In this document: in pieces, positions 54,794 to 64,000 of the stretch
Position numbering within the stretch: the stretch's first letter is position 1
Layout: each line of letters starts with the position of its first letter
Assembly: GCA_017656335.1 (NCBI GenBank)
Contig: JACDOA010000005.1
Coordinates: 18,659-82,658, forward strand
Direction: 5' to 3'
Length of the DNA: 64,000 nt
Source: Thermosipho sp. (in: thermotogales)
GTDB lineage: Bacteria; Thermotogota; Thermotogae; Thermotogales; Fervidobacteriaceae
Program-made: the position numbers and the translations under genes
Notes under the pieces: model-generated
The model's database searches: none
What the model was told of the DNA's origin: nothing
What the model saw: only the letters and a program-made list of their open reading frames with translations

Positions 54794-55603
54794 TTAATCT
54801 AAAACTTCTAAAAACATTTTAATTTTTTCTTTTTCAATTTCTATTCCAAGCTTTATATCAGGCGTGTTTTTTCCATGAAAATCCGAACCAGTTGTCTTTA
54901 CAAGACCATATTTTTCAGCAAGTTTTTCATATTCTTCAACCATTTGAGGAGTATGTTTTGAATAATACACCTCAATTCCTTTAAGACCAAAACCTACTAA
55001 TTTTTTTACCAGGTTTTCAAGCTCTTTTCCTTCTAATTTTGTTTGATATGGATGAGCAAGTACTGCTATTCCACCTGCATTTGAAATTAATTCAATAGCC
55101 TTATCCATCTCAAGTCTTTTTTTATCCTCATAGAAAAGAGCTCCCTTTTTTAAATATTTTTCAAATGCTATATTTAAATTTTCAACGTATCCTTTTTTAA
55201 CTAGAAGAGATGCAAAATGAGGCCTTCCAATATGCTTCCCATTTGCTTCTTTTATTAACTCATCCATTGTTATATTAAACCCATATCTTTGAATTTTTTC
55301 AAGAATCATTTTATTTCTCTCAAGTCTATATTTTTTAAGTAAATCAAGTGTTTTATTTAATTTTTCATCATTTATATTAAAACCATATCCAAGAATATGA
55401 AGAGTGCTTGGATATTCTGCGCTTATCTCAAGACCAGGTATAAATTTTACTTCTTCAACTTTAAGGTTTTTAATTCCATCAATTGTGTCATGATCGGTAA
55501 TTGAAATTACTTCTATATTTTCTTTTTTGGAAAGTAAAATAATTTCTTCAGGTGTATATGTACCATCAGATGCAGTTGTATGAACGTGAAAGTCTACTTT
55601 CAA
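54794..55603 (-). CDS. PHP-family phosphoesterase (RNase AM/TrpH-like)
   Basis: 269 residues with VDFHVHTTASDGTYTPEE (metal HxH), ISITDHDTIDG, PGLEIS, and GSDFHGKNTP near 240. This is the YciV/RNase AM-like PHP group that removes nucleotides from 5' ends or hydrolyses 3',5'-bisphosphates. It starts 13 bases after a DHH phosphoesterase gene and is probably co-transcribed with it, a pairing that suggests nucleotide or small-RNA turnover. Confidence 0.85.
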   Translation of the reverse strand: MKVDFHVHTTASDGTYTPEEIILLSKKENIEVISITDHDTIDGIKNLKVEEVKFIPGLEISAEYPSTLHILGYGFNINDEKLNKTLDLLKKYRLERNKMILEKIQRYGFNITMDELIKEANGKHIGRPHFASLLVKKGYVENLNIAFEKYLKKGALFYEDKKRLEMDKAIELISNAGGIAVLAHPYQTKLEGKELENLVKKLVGFGLKGIEVYYSKHTPQMVEEYEKLAEKYGLVKTTGSDFHGKNTPDIKLGIEIEKEKIKMFLEVLD

Positions 55604-55616
55604 GTTATTTCCTCCT

Positions 55617-56513
55617 TTATTCTTTATATTCTTTTAAAGCTTCAAGAATGAGATTGTAATCATAAAAATTTAACCAAACTCCATGGTCTCTTTTTATTTT
55701 AAGCCTTTTTTGAAGTTGCACAAATATCCTATGATATATTTTTTGTACATGTTTTTTCTTAACATGTACTTTTATTCCCTCAGGTAGAATACCAATAAAT
55801 ACATCTAAAGATAGAACATCAAAAAGTGAATCAATAAAAGCGTAAAATTCATCTTGTGTTTTAAGTTCGCAAACTCCAACAGATAAAGAGTTTATTTTAT
55901 AAAATTGTGTTTTTGAAATTTGAGTAATAAACTCTTTTCTATTTATTTTTTCAAAATAAATAGTCTCAAGTATTTCTTCAAACTTTCTACCATTTAAAAA
56001 TTTTGAAAAATACATAAATTCAGTGCTTCTTGCTGTTCTAAACATAGCTGTGTCAGTATACAGTGCTACTGCAAATGAAAATAATATTTTCTCTGAAAGA
56101 TTTATATTATTTTCAATCGAAATATCGTATAGGTTTATAACATTTGCACTTGATGGTCTATTAAATTTGTAAATTGCGTTATCTAAAAACTTACTATCTC
56201 TTCCCGGGTGATGGTCAAATATTACATATGGAATATTATCTAAAGGTAAAAAATCTACATTTTCACTTTTTTCTGTATCGTATATAAAAAATATATCATA
56301 TTCTTCAAAATTAATTTTTCCACTTGTTTCTAGATTTAAAGTTTTAATTAGACCACTTGCAGTTCTAAGTTCAAATTCTTGAATAAAATAATCACCACCA
56401 AAAACATTTAAACCCCAATATATTGATGCAATACCATCACAATCTGATTTTGTATGTGTAGTATGTAATATTTTTTTGCCTTTTGAATAGTTAATTAACT
56501 CTTCAAAATCCAT
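55617..56513 (-). CDS. DHH-family phosphoesterase
   Basis: 298 residues. TTHTKSDCDGIASIYWGLNV near 19-38 carries the first metal-binding Asp residues; FFIYDTEKS and YVIFDHHPGRDS near 95 give the DHH motif; SFAVALYTDTAMF near 150 is the third Asp motif. A GGxx-type DHHA1 end is not obvious. Members of this group degrade short oligonucleotides or cyclic dinucleotides. Ribosome site AGGAGG overlaps the end of an upstream gene fragment. Confidence 0.8.
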   Translation of the reverse strand: MDFEELINYSKGKKILHTTHTKSDCDGIASIYWGLNVFGGDYFIQEFELRTASGLIKTLNLETSGKINFEEYDIFFIYDTEKSENVDFLPLDNIPYVIFDHHPGRDSKFLDNAIYKFNRPSSANVINLYDISIENNINLSEKILFSFAVALYTDTAMFRTARSTEFMYFSKFLNGRKFEEILETIYFEKINRKEFITQISKTQFYKINSLSVGVCELKTQDEFYAFIDSLFDVLSLDVFIGILPEGIKVHVKKKHVQKIYHRIFVQLQKRLKIKRDHGVWLNFYDYNLILEALKEYKE

Positions 56514-56515
56514 TA

Positions 56516-56640
56516 CTATTTCCTCCTTGAATAAATTATATCACCTAAAAGAGGAAGTTTTTTATCATAAACAGTATTAACCATAACTTGAGCAAAAAAT
56601 ATTTTATATTTTATAGAATCTCCAGATAAAGTGCTTGCAC
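56516..56640 (-). pseudogene. 3' fragment of an unidentified gene
   Basis: An open end encodes LSGDSIKYKIFFAQVMVNTV then YDKKLPLLGDIIYSRRK and a TAG three bases before the DHH gene start. It looks like the natural C-terminus of a real protein, but upstream sequence is broken. The following 56641-57138 holds no gene that I can support. Confidence 0.45.
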
Positions 56641-57138
56641 GTAAAGCTCAACTAAAAGCTGAAAAACAAGTAAAACCTTAAATGCATTTTTTAAAAGAAG
56701 TGTAATTCAGTACTTTTTAGAAAAAAATTTCTGATTAAAACAATTGGAGCACCAACTATATTCTCATATATGCACTACACTTTTGAAGTTTTTTAGGTTG
56801 TAACTAAGTTAAAAGTAAAAAAACTGAAATAAATAACACTTCTTTGATAAAATAGTTATTAACAAAGTAAACAAATCAAAAATAAAAACAAAAGTAGTAA
56901 TAGTTAGGTTGTAGAAATATTAATTTTCAACATGCTGCATTGTAATAATTAAACATATCACACGCTTATCAATTGAACAATGCTTTAAAAGATAAGTCAA
57001 TCAAAAGAAATATAAGTATTTACATTTTTAAAAAATTGTATATGGTTAAAATGTAAATATCTATGAAAGAGCAAATGAAATATTAAATTCAAAGATATAT
57101 TGAAGATAATTACAAATAGTTAAAATTCCTAAAATAAA

Positions 57139-57160
57139 AGGGCCCTTTGAATTTGGCCCT
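57139..57160 (-). terminator. terminator downstream of the xylose operon
   Basis: AGGGCC and GGCCCT flank a 10-base loop. On the minus strand it is followed by TTTTATTTT. It lies 235 bases after the stop of the ROK gene. The space between holds a short minus-strand frame of about 75 codons with a hydrophobic middle that I cannot identify. Confidence 0.55.
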
Positions 57161-57394
57161 GATTTTAAAGAGATGTATAACGGCACTGAAACCATATATA
57201 AAAGTAAAAAAGAGTTTAATACATGCGCTTATTATATAAACATCCATAAAATAATTTGAATTATTAATTTCCATTAATACTGCTTCTTTATTATCTGGAA
57301 AAAGTAACTTTACATAGCTTTTCCCTATTATACATGTAACTAATATGATTTTCTATCTAACAACTAAAAATACGATATCCGATGCATTTTTTAT

Positions 57395-58531
57395 TTATTT
57401 TATATTCTCTATTACATAATTTATAGCGTATATAGCAGCACCAAGAATATTAGAACTTATTTTTTTAAATATGGAGGGTACTACTATAACTTTTTCACCA
57501 GCTGGTTTTAATGACTCCTTTCTCACAATTTTTATTATTTCCTCATAGAAAAAGGCTGGCATATCAACGATTTCTCCACCTAATACAATTACTTCTGGAT
57601 TCAGTGAATTAACAATATTAACTAAACCCTTGCCTAAATTATGTGCCATTTCAGTTAATACCTTTCTTGCTCCAGGTAATTCTTTCATTTTTTTAAATTG
57701 TGTAATAGGATCACCTTTCAATTCATCTTTAAATTTTTTCAAAGCGTAGCGAATTGAAGCAAACATTTCCCAACATCCTGTTTTCCCACAATGACACATT
57801 TCTTTAGAATTTAAATCAATGGTCATATGACCAAATTCACCTGCGGAGAAATACTTTCCCCGGTATAGCTCTCCATTCAACATTATCCCGGTTCCTACTC
57901 CTTCTCTAACTATAACAAAGACAATATTTTCGAATAGTTTTAATATTTTAGAATGATATTTTTCTGCTAGAATCGACAAATTAGCTTCATTATCGGCAAG
58001 AACTGGAATATCAACATTCAAAAATTCATTTATATAAATATTATGCCAACCAAGATTTGGAACATTTATTAACAAGTTATTATTAACATCTACTATTCCA
58101 GGAATTGAAAAAACAAGCATTGAAATATCTGTATTTTCATTTATTTTTTTATAATACTTTTGAATTTCAGCAAAAAATTTCTTGGGAGTTTGTGGTGTTA
58201 AAAAAGAATACAGCATTTCAACCTGCCCATTGTAATATCCAATACCAATATAAGTCTCACTTACACCCATATCAACAAGCATTGATTTTATATAATTTTT
58301 GTTTATACTTAAGGAAATTCTTTTTCTTCCTGGACTTTTACTTGGTAATAAGCCACTTTCATAAATATATCCCTCGTCTATCAATTCTTTCGTTAGACGA
58401 GTAACACTACTTTGCTTTAAACCAGTGAGTTTGGCAATTTCATTTCTTGAAATTGAATTATATTTGTGGATTATTTTCATAATATTTTTTTTGTTAAATA
58501 TCTTAACATTTAAATTATCGTATTTTTTCAA
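57395..58531 (-). CDS. xylR: ROK-family transcriptional regulator, XylR-like
   Basis: 378 residues. A winged helix-turn-helix at about 15-60 (SRNEIAKLTGLKQSSVTRLT) precedes a ROK sugar-kinase-like domain with VIVREGVGTGIMLNGEL, GEFGHM and the zinc motif CHCGKTGCWE near 245. ROK repressors of the XylR/NagC type bind sugar and leave their operators. It overlaps xylB by 4 bases, so regulator and pathway are co-expressed. Xylose as effector is inferred from the operon. Confidence 0.85.
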   Translation of the reverse strand: MKKYDNLNVKIFNKKNIMKIIHKYNSISRNEIAKLTGLKQSSVTRLTKELIDEGYIYESGLLPSKSPGRKRISLSINKNYIKSMLVDMGVSETYIGIGYYNGQVEMLYSFLTPQTPKKFFAEIQKYYKKINENTDISMLVFSIPGIVDVNNNLLINVPNLGWHNIYINEFLNVDIPVLADNEANLSILAEKYHSKILKLFENIVFVIVREGVGTGIMLNGELYRGKYFSAGEFGHMTIDLNSKEMCHCGKTGCWEMFASIRYALKKFKDELKGDPITQFKKMKELPGARKVLTEMAHNLGKGLVNIVNSLNPEVIVLGGEIVDMPAFFYEEIIKIVRKESLKPAGEKVIVVPSIFKKISSNILGAAIYAINYVIENIK

Positions 58532-60030
58532 TTCTCTTCCTCCATAATTTTATTTATTTCTATAAATAATTCTCTATTTTTTTTATATAACTTTTGATAA
58601 ATCTTCCAATATTTATTATACACCATAGCATGTAAATTATTGACATTCATAATTTCATTTGTTTTAATCCACTTTTCGGCTATCTGTTCAACTAGAATAT
58701 TATTAAGTCCAGAATAAGCAAGCATGGCTGCTCCATAAGCAGCCCCTTCGTTTGTCATCATAGTTTTCACATTAACACCTATTACATTAGCTAGAATTTG
58801 GCGCCATATCTTACTCTTGGAACCTCCACCGGTTATTCTAACGTCATTTATTTCAATGCCAAATTTTTCTATCAAATTAAAAGAATCTTTTATACCATAA
58901 GCAACACCTTCAAATATAGCTCGATATATATCCCATTTGTTATGTGATGAACTCATCCCAAAAAATACTGCACGTGCATATGGATCATTGTGTGGGGTTC
59001 TCTCTCCATTAAGATAAGGTAAAACTACTACACCATTGGCACCTATTGGAATATTTTCAATGCATTCATTGATCTTTATTAAATCCTTTTCACTCGTAAT
59101 TTCATTGAACCAATTTAATGTATGAGTTGCTGAAAGCATAACTCCCATATAATATTTTTCTCCAGAAACAACATGTTCAAAAAAATGGAGTTTACCATCT
59201 GCGTCAGGTTCCCCGCCCTGAACAGGTGCAAAAACGGTACCGGATGTTCCAAGGCTCACCATTGCTTGCCCTTCCGATACGACACCAATACCAAGGGCTG
59301 CGCAGGCATTGTCAGCACCCCCGCTGATAACTTTTACATCCGGTGATAATCCTAACTTATTTGCTATGTCGTCTTTTAATCTCCCAACTAATCCATTTGA
59401 CGGTATAATTTCAGGAAAAATTCCAGGATTAAATCCTAACTCTTTAACCTTATCTATTGCCCAAAAACCTTTTTTTATATCATACAATGCAGTTCCAGAC
59501 GCATCTGAAGGCTCCGTGAAGATTTGCCCAGTTAGCTTAAAATTTATAAAATCTTTTGGAAGCATGAATTTATACGTTTTTTGTAATATATCTGGAAAAT
59601 TCCTCTTAATCCAGAGTATTTTAGGAGCAGTAAATCCTGGTAAAATTGAATTTCCAAAAACTGAAATAACTTCTTTTTTCCCACCAAGTTTTAAAGTTAT
59701 TTCATTGCATTCTTTATATGTCCTCTGATCGCACCAGAGAATAGAATTTGTCAAAACATTTCCTTTACTATCTACTAAAACAAGACTATGCATCTGCCCG
59801 CTTGTTGCAATTGCCTTTATTTCTTCATTTTTTTCATGTGCAAATTCTGAAAGTTTAAATAAAACTTTTTCAGTTGCATTCCACCACTGCATGGGATCTT
59901 CTTCAGCCCATCCAGGTTTTGGAGAAATCAATGAAATTTTTTCGGAAGATTGAAAAACAATTTCCCCATTTTCATTAACTAACATTCCTTTAACAGATGT
60001 TGTGCCAATATCTAAACCTATGATTAACAC
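58528..60030 (-). CDS. xylB: xylulokinase
   Basis: 500 residues of the FGGY kinase family: IIGLDIGTTSVKGMLV at the N-terminus, TSGQMHSLVLVD near 75, LWCDQRT near 102, and the late GGGSKSKIWRQILA near 400. Length and QMH motif fit xylulokinase, which phosphorylates D-xylulose for entry into the pentose phosphate pathway. GTG start with GAGGAGG. No xylose isomerase gene is in the window. Confidence 0.92.
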   Translation of the reverse strand: MLIIGLDIGTTSVKGMLVNENGEIVFQSSEKISLISPKPGWAEEDPMQWWNATEKVLFKLSEFAHEKNEEIKAIATSGQMHSLVLVDSKGNVLTNSILWCDQRTYKECNEITLKLGGKKEVISVFGNSILPGFTAPKILWIKRNFPDILQKTYKFMLPKDFINFKLTGQIFTEPSDASGTALYDIKKGFWAIDKVKELGFNPGIFPEIIPSNGLVGRLKDDIANKLGLSPDVKVISGGADNACAALGIGVVSEGQAMVSLGTSGTVFAPVQGGEPDADGKLHFFEHVVSGEKYYMGVMLSATHTLNWFNEITSEKDLIKINECIENIPIGANGVVVLPYLNGERTPHNDPYARAVFFGMSSSHNKWDIYRAIFEGVAYGIKDSFNLIEKFGIEINDVRITGGGSKSKIWRQILANVIGVNVKTMMTNEGAAYGAAMLAYSGLNNILVEQIAEKWIKTNEIMNVNNLHAMVYNKYWKIYQKLYKKNRELFIEINKIMEEEN

Positions 60031-60095
60031 TAATATTCCTCCTCAATTTTTATCATTAATTTGAAATACAAATAGTTTTGCTGATCTATAGCTTT

Positions 60096-61223
60096 TTAAT
60101 CTCTTTTTTTACTTGCAATATCAAACCATACAGCAAAAATCAAAACCAAACCCTTTATAATAGATTGCCAAAACATGGGAACATTCATCAAGCTCATACC
60201 ATTATCCAAACTAGACATTACTATAGCCCCTATAACTGCTCCAAATACGTTCCCTATACCTCCCATTAAACTTGTTCCTCCAATAACACAAGCTGCAATT
60301 GCATCAAGTTCAGCACCATTACCAGATGCAACTGAAGCAGCATCTAGCCTTGATGTTAAAAAAATCCCCGCTAATGCTGCCATTATTCCATTTATAATAA
60401 ATACAATGAAAGTAATCTTTTTAACATTTATACCCGAAATTATAGCAGCCTCTTTATTACCCCCAGAAGCATATATATATCTTCCAAATACAGTATATTT
60501 TGAAATATATATAAATACTAGCAACAAAGCTATCATTACTAAGGAAAATATAGGTATTCCTCTATATGAATTTAAAATCAAAACAAATGCCATGATTAAA
60601 GAAATATATACAGTAAGCTTGAGTATCTCAAGTTTTAACGATAGAGCTTTTAAATTATATTTTTTCCTTCTTTTCCATGCGCGCATTTCCAAAATAACTA
60701 GTATTATTGAGGCAATAATTCCTAAGACCAGTCCAAGTGTTTTATTTACATAACCTTTTCCGATAGCTTCATAAAAATCACTTAAAGGACCAATTGTTGT
60801 TCCTTTTGTAATTCCTATTAATATCCCTCTAAATATTAGTAAGCCACCCAAGGTTACAATAAAAGCTGGAATATCTCTATATGCAACCCAATAACCATTC
60901 CATAACCCAAAAACTGCACCTAACAATATTACTATAATAAACGAAAGAATAGGATTAAAATTATACCAAACATCTAAAATCCCCAGAATACCACCACTTA
61001 ATCCAACTATAGCTCCTACGGAAAGATCAATATGACCTAATACTATTACCCAGACCATTCCAATAGCAAGAAGAGAAACAAATATAGATTGTCTAAAAAG
61101 ATTGGAAATATTTCTTGGAGTTAGAAAATAACCACCTGTTAGAATTTCAAATATTATCCAAATTCCAATTAGTGCAATAATCATCATATAATTTTTCAGT
61201 TTTAATTTTTTAAATACACTCAT
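60096..61223 (-). CDS. xylH: xylose ABC transporter permease
   Basis: 375 residues with about ten membrane segments and the family motifs VWVIVLGHIDLSVGAIVGLS near 58-77 and GAELDAIAACVIGGTSLMGG near 305. The typical BPD_transp_2 permease of the carbohydrate uptake transporter-2 class. It directly follows xylG with no gap and forms the channel for xylose uptake. Confidence 0.92.
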   Translation of the reverse strand: MSVFKKLKLKNYMMIIALIGIWIIFEILTGGYFLTPRNISNLFRQSIFVSLLAIGMVWVIVLGHIDLSVGAIVGLSGGILGILDVWYNFNPILSFIIVILLGAVFGLWNGYWVAYRDIPAFIVTLGGLLIFRGILIGITKGTTIGPLSDFYEAIGKGYVNKTLGLVLGIIASIILVILEMRAWKRRKKYNLKALSLKLEILKLTVYISLIMAFVLILNSYRGIPIFSLVMIALLLVFIYISKYTVFGRYIYASGGNKEAAIISGINVKKITFIVFIINGIMAALAGIFLTSRLDAASVASGNGAELDAIAACVIGGTSLMGGIGNVFGAVIGAIVMSSLDNGMSLMNVPMFWQSIIKGLVLIFAVWFDIASKKRD

Positions 61224-62744
61224 TTAATTCCCTCCCGTAGCGTAATGCATTATTTCTTCTTGGCTTATATTTTTATTGATGTTATCAAATTCCGCTGTTA
61301 TTTTACCTTCATGCATAACTAATATCCGATCGCTTATACCAATTATTTCAGGAAGCTCTGAAGATACCATGATAAAGGAGATACCTTCCTGAGTTAATTT
61401 ATTCATCAAACTATAAATTTCAGCTTTGGCACCAACGTCTATTCCACGAGTAGGTTCATCTATAATAATAATTTCAGGCAAAACCATTATATTTCGTGCT
61501 AATAAAACCTTTTGCTGATTACCACCACTTAGCGTTGTAATACTTTCTTCTAAATTGCTAGTTTTAATTTTTAATTGCTCTACTAATTTACTTACCTCCT
61601 TTAATTCTTCATATTTATCAACAAAAAACTTATTTTTTCGTTGGTTTAAATACAATAAAGAAATATTATCTTTCACACTCATTGTAGGAATAGTTCCATA
61701 CAGCTTTCTTTCTTCAGTTAATAATGCAATTCCGTGTTTTATACAGTCTATAGGAGAATTTATTTTTATTTTTTCGCCTTTAAAATATACTTCACCAACA
61801 TATTTTCCCTTATACGAACCATATATGCTATTTACCAATTCTGATCTTCCGGCACCAATTAAACCAAACAGTCCTAATATTTCATTTTCTCTCAAATTAA
61901 TACTGACATTATCTACAACCTTTCTACCAAATTTATTGTACACATTGAAGTTTTTTGCTTCAAAAACCACATTATCCTTTGGTTTAACAAGTCTTTTTGG
62001 ATACATTTGGGAAATTTCTCTTCCAACCATTAGATTTATGACTTTTTTTCTTTCATAAGCTTCCTTATTGTTAGTTTCAATTAGATGTCCGTCTCTAAAT
62101 ACACTAATTGTATCGGCAAGTTTAAATACTTCCTCTAATTTATGAGAAATATAAATGAATGTAAGTCCCTTATTTTTCAATTCCTTGATTATATTGAATA
62201 AAACTTCAGTTTCTTTTACCGATAAGGAAGAAGTAGGTTCATCAAGTATTAAAATTTTGGGATTTTGTATCAGAGCTTTTGCAATTTCTAATAATTGCTT
62301 TTCACCAACTCCAAGATCCTTAACTTTTGTTGTTGGATTAATATGTTCTAAACCAACTGTCTTTAACCACTTTAATGCTTGTTTATTCAAAAAATCCCAA
62401 TTGATAAAAGCCTTGTTTACTAAATTAAAATCTATAAAAATATTTTCGGATACAGTCATCTCTTCAAAAAGTGAAAGTTCTTGGTGGACAACCGAAATAC
62501 CTTCTTCTTCTGCATCTTTTGGAGAAAAGAATTTCTTTTTTTCACCTTCTAAATATATTTCTCCATTATACGTTCCAAATGGATAAACCCCACAAAGAAT
62601 CTTTATGAATGTAGATTTACCAGCCCCATTTTCACCTACAATTGCATGGACTTCATTTTGCTTTATTCTTAAATTTATATTGTCTAATGCTTTTACTCCA
62701 GGAAATTCTTTTGATATATTCTTTACTTCTAAAATAAAGGACAA
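61224..62744 (-). CDS. xylG: xylose ABC transporter ATP-binding protein
   Basis: 506 residues with two ABC domains: GENGAGKSTF near 37, GVGEKQLLEIAKAL near 145 and ILILDEPTSSL near 165; then GLIGAGRSELV near 295, TLSGGNQQKVLLARN near 400 and IIIDEPTRGIDVG near 425. Double-domain ATPases of this kind drive monosaccharide import. The second P-loop is the degenerate GAGRSE type, as usual. TTG start with GGAGGG. Confidence 0.93.
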   Translation of the reverse strand: MSFILEVKNISKEFPGVKALDNINLRIKQNEVHAIVGENGAGKSTFIKILCGVYPFGTYNGEIYLEGEKKKFFSPKDAEEEGISVVHQELSLFEEMTVSENIFIDFNLVNKAFINWDFLNKQALKWLKTVGLEHINPTTKVKDLGVGEKQLLEIAKALIQNPKILILDEPTSSLSVKETEVLFNIIKELKNKGLTFIYISHKLEEVFKLADTISVFRDGHLIETNNKEAYERKKVINLMVGREISQMYPKRLVKPKDNVVFEAKNFNVYNKFGRKVVDNVSINLRENEILGLFGLIGAGRSELVNSIYGSYKGKYVGEVYFKGEKIKINSPIDCIKHGIALLTEERKLYGTIPTMSVKDNISLLYLNQRKNKFFVDKYEELKEVSKLVEQLKIKTSNLEESITTLSGGNQQKVLLARNIMVLPEIIIIDEPTRGIDVGAKAEIYSLMNKLTQEGISFIMVSSELPEIIGISDRILVMHEGKITAEFDNINKNISQEEIMHYATGGN

Positions 62745-62773
62745 TATGAATCCCTCCTTAAAAGCTATTTAGA

Positions 62774-62804
62774 ATATTTGGGGGATAGCTTATCCCCCAA
62801 ATAT
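62774..62804 (-). promoter_or_regulatory. intercistronic hairpin between xylF and xylG
   Basis: ATATTTGGGGGATA pairs fully with TATCCCCCAAATAT around a 3-base loop (14 bp). It begins 12 bases after the xylF stop. The following minus-strand sequence is not a clean T run, so it more likely protects the xylF message or causes partial termination, giving more binding protein than ATPase. Confidence 0.75.
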
Positions 62805-62815
62805 CTAAAACATTA

Positions 62816-63847
62816 TCATTTAACTTCTGGCCATTCTGATTTCGGAACGTTTTTATAAACTTCTTCTAGAGTATGGAAACCATCTTTTATAACTGTATCA
62901 ACTATATTTGATTTATCAACTGGAATTGGTTCTAAGAAAAATGTAGGAACATCTTTGAAGCCATTGTTTACAGTACTATTTGTAATGACATGAATCCCTT
63001 TTGCAAGTGATACTGCCATAATTGCAGCTTGTGTTGCAATATCTTTAATTGGTTTGTAAACTGTCATCGTTTGTAAACCCTCTACAATTCTTTGGCATGC
63101 AGCCAAATCTGCATCTTGACCTGAGATTAAAACTTTTCCAGCTAGCCCTTGTTCCTTAAGTGCTTCGATTGCTCCTCCTGCTGTACTATCATTTGAGGCA
63201 ACAATTGCATCGATTTGATTCTTAGTAGCTGTTAAAGCATTCTCGATTATTTTTAAAGCTTCTTGTGGCAACCAATCTTTTGCCCATTGATCGCCAACTA
63301 TTTTGATTTTTCCGCTATCGATATAAGGTTGCAAAATATTCATTTGTCCTTCTCTAAATAAATATGCATTATTATCTGTTGGAGCTCCACCTAGCAAGAA
63401 ATAATTCCCTTCTGGTTTTCTTTCAACTAAATATCTTGCTTGATATTCTCCAACTTTAATTAGATTGAATGTTACATAATAATCAAGATCACAATCCATT
63501 AAAAGCCTGTCATATGCAATAACAGGCACACCGTTTTCATGTGCTTCTTTGACAATACTTCCCATAACTTTTCCATTATGTGGAAGCACTACTAATACGT
63601 CTACTCCACGAGCAATCATATTTTCCGCCTGAGATAGTTGCAAGGCATCATCACTATTCGCTGATTGGACAATTACCTTAGCACCAAGTTTTTCTGCTAC
63701 ATCCACAAAAATATCTCTATCCTTTTGCCACCTTTCCAGTCTTAGATTGTCCATGGAAAATCCTATAAGAATTGGTTCCTCTGCAAAAATCACCACTGAA
63801 AACAACACTAATAATGTTATCAAAAATCCTTTTACTAACTTACTCAT
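62816..63847 (-). CDS. xylF: xylose-binding periplasmic protein
   Basis: 343 residues. A signal peptide at 1-22 (KGFLITLLVLFSVVIFAEE) is followed by the type I sugar-binding fold with GFSMDNLRLERWQKDRDIF, VQSANSDDALQLSQAENMIA, RGVDVLVVLPHNGKVM, DNNAYLFREGQMN, VASNDSTAGGAIEAL and ISGQDADLAACQRIV, which match the E. coli XylF blocks closely. It binds xylose outside the membrane and delivers it to XylGH. First gene of the operon; ribosome site GGGGAGGTAAG. Confidence 0.95.
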   Translation of the reverse strand: MSKLVKGFLITLLVLFSVVIFAEEPILIGFSMDNLRLERWQKDRDIFVDVAEKLGAKVIVQSANSDDALQLSQAENMIARGVDVLVVLPHNGKVMGSIVKEAHENGVPVIAYDRLLMDCDLDYYVTFNLIKVGEYQARYLVERKPEGNYFLLGGAPTDNNAYLFREGQMNILQPYIDSGKIKIVGDQWAKDWLPQEALKIIENALTATKNQIDAIVASNDSTAGGAIEALKEQGLAGKVLISGQDADLAACQRIVEGLQTMTVYKPIKDIATQAAIMAVSLAKGIHVITNSTVNNGFKDVPTFFLEPIPVDKSNIVDTVIKDGFHTLEEVYKNVPKSEWPEVK

Positions 63848-63880
63848 ACTTCTTACCTCCCCTTTTAAGATGATGGAAAT

Positions 63881-63892
63881 TTTATTAGTAAA
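63881..63892. promoter_or_regulatory. possible XylR/ROK operator
   Basis: TTTATTAGTAAA is a near-palindrome (10 of 12) resembling the TTAGT/ACTAA half-sites of ROK repressors. It lies 34 bases before the xylF start and downstream of the likely promoter. Suggestive only. Confidence 0.3.
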
Positions 63893-63944
63893 GGAACTTC
63901 AGCATTAATTTTTCCCCCTATACATTGAAGATTTCCTTTGAGAA

Positions 63945-63973
63945 CATATAGGTATTTAAAACAATTTCAACAA
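63945..63973 (-). promoter_or_regulatory. possible promoter of the xylose operon
   Basis: TTGTTG (63973-63968) and TATATG (63950-63945) are 17 bases apart on the minus strand, about 100 bases before xylF. Confidence 0.4.
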
Positions 63974-64000
63974 GTTCTTGCCTTAGGGATTTGATTTTTA

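Noticed and set aside
56641..57138. Short frames in the gap before the xylose operon terminator
   Set aside because: None has a ribosome site, length or recognisable composition of a gene.

Overview
This is a very AT-rich bacterial chromosome window. Nearly every gene lies on the minus strand; the exceptions are the first gene, the AAA ATPase at 1.9-3.0 kb and some mobile-element genes. The xylose operon, the dTDP-rhamnose/exopolysaccharide cluster, the density of IS elements and the base composition would fit an AT-rich fermentative anaerobe, for example Thermotogota such as Marinitoga or Thermosipho, or a low-GC Firmicute. That placement is inference; no rRNA, tRNA or CRISPR array was seen.

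Layout. (1) 0-5.2 kb is a worn boundary: a degenerate IS3-family element, an intact AAA+ ATPase gene bracketed by 45-bp direct repeats made of 9-10-bp phased units, a third related array, and remains of an AbiE-type toxin and a DUF234-type ATPase. (2) 5.2-29 kb is a defence island read on the minus strand: a Gabija-like pair (OLD/TOPRIM nuclease plus UvrD helicase) with a small Cys-rich protein; a 1419-aa reverse transcriptase-nitrilase fusion of DRT1/UG1 type between two unrecognised proteins that each carry an R-N-x3-H motif of HEPN type; a Rad50-like ATPase with a small protein and a calcineurin-like phosphoesterase; a toxin-antitoxin-chaperone (HigB-HigA-SecB-like) operon; a Kiwa-like pair with a HerA fragment; a SIR2-like gene; a dGTPase-type HD hydrolase; and a decayed DUF3800 gene. 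(3) 29.7-54.5 kb is an exopolysaccharide cluster, probably transcribed from a strong promoter at 54.48-54.50 kb: priming sugar transferase, deacetylase, PHP and ATP-grasp proteins, glycosyltransferases, CDP-alcohol phosphotransferase, Wzy-like polymerase, a cytidylyltransferase-oxidoreductase fusion, rmlACDB, pyruvyl transferase, an FrhB-like protein and a Wzx flippase. IS3, IS150-like and IS110-family insertions have cut and rearranged it, leaving orphan 5' and 3' gene fragments. (4) 54.8-56.5 kb holds a PHP phosphoesterase and a DHH phosphoesterase. (5) 57.4-64 kb is a xylose operon: xylF-xylG-xylH-xylB and a ROK repressor.

At least nine otherwise recognisable genes in the island and the polysaccharide cluster are broken by one-base shifts, several in A or G runs. 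In two cases the downstream frame ends in a start/stop overlap with the next gene, so some shifts may be sequencing errors, transcriptional slippage sites or very recent mutations rather than old decay. The parts most worth follow-up are the RT-nitrilase neighbourhood with its upstream stem-loop, the phased repeat arrays around the ATPase gene, and the chaperone-controlled toxin-antitoxin operon.
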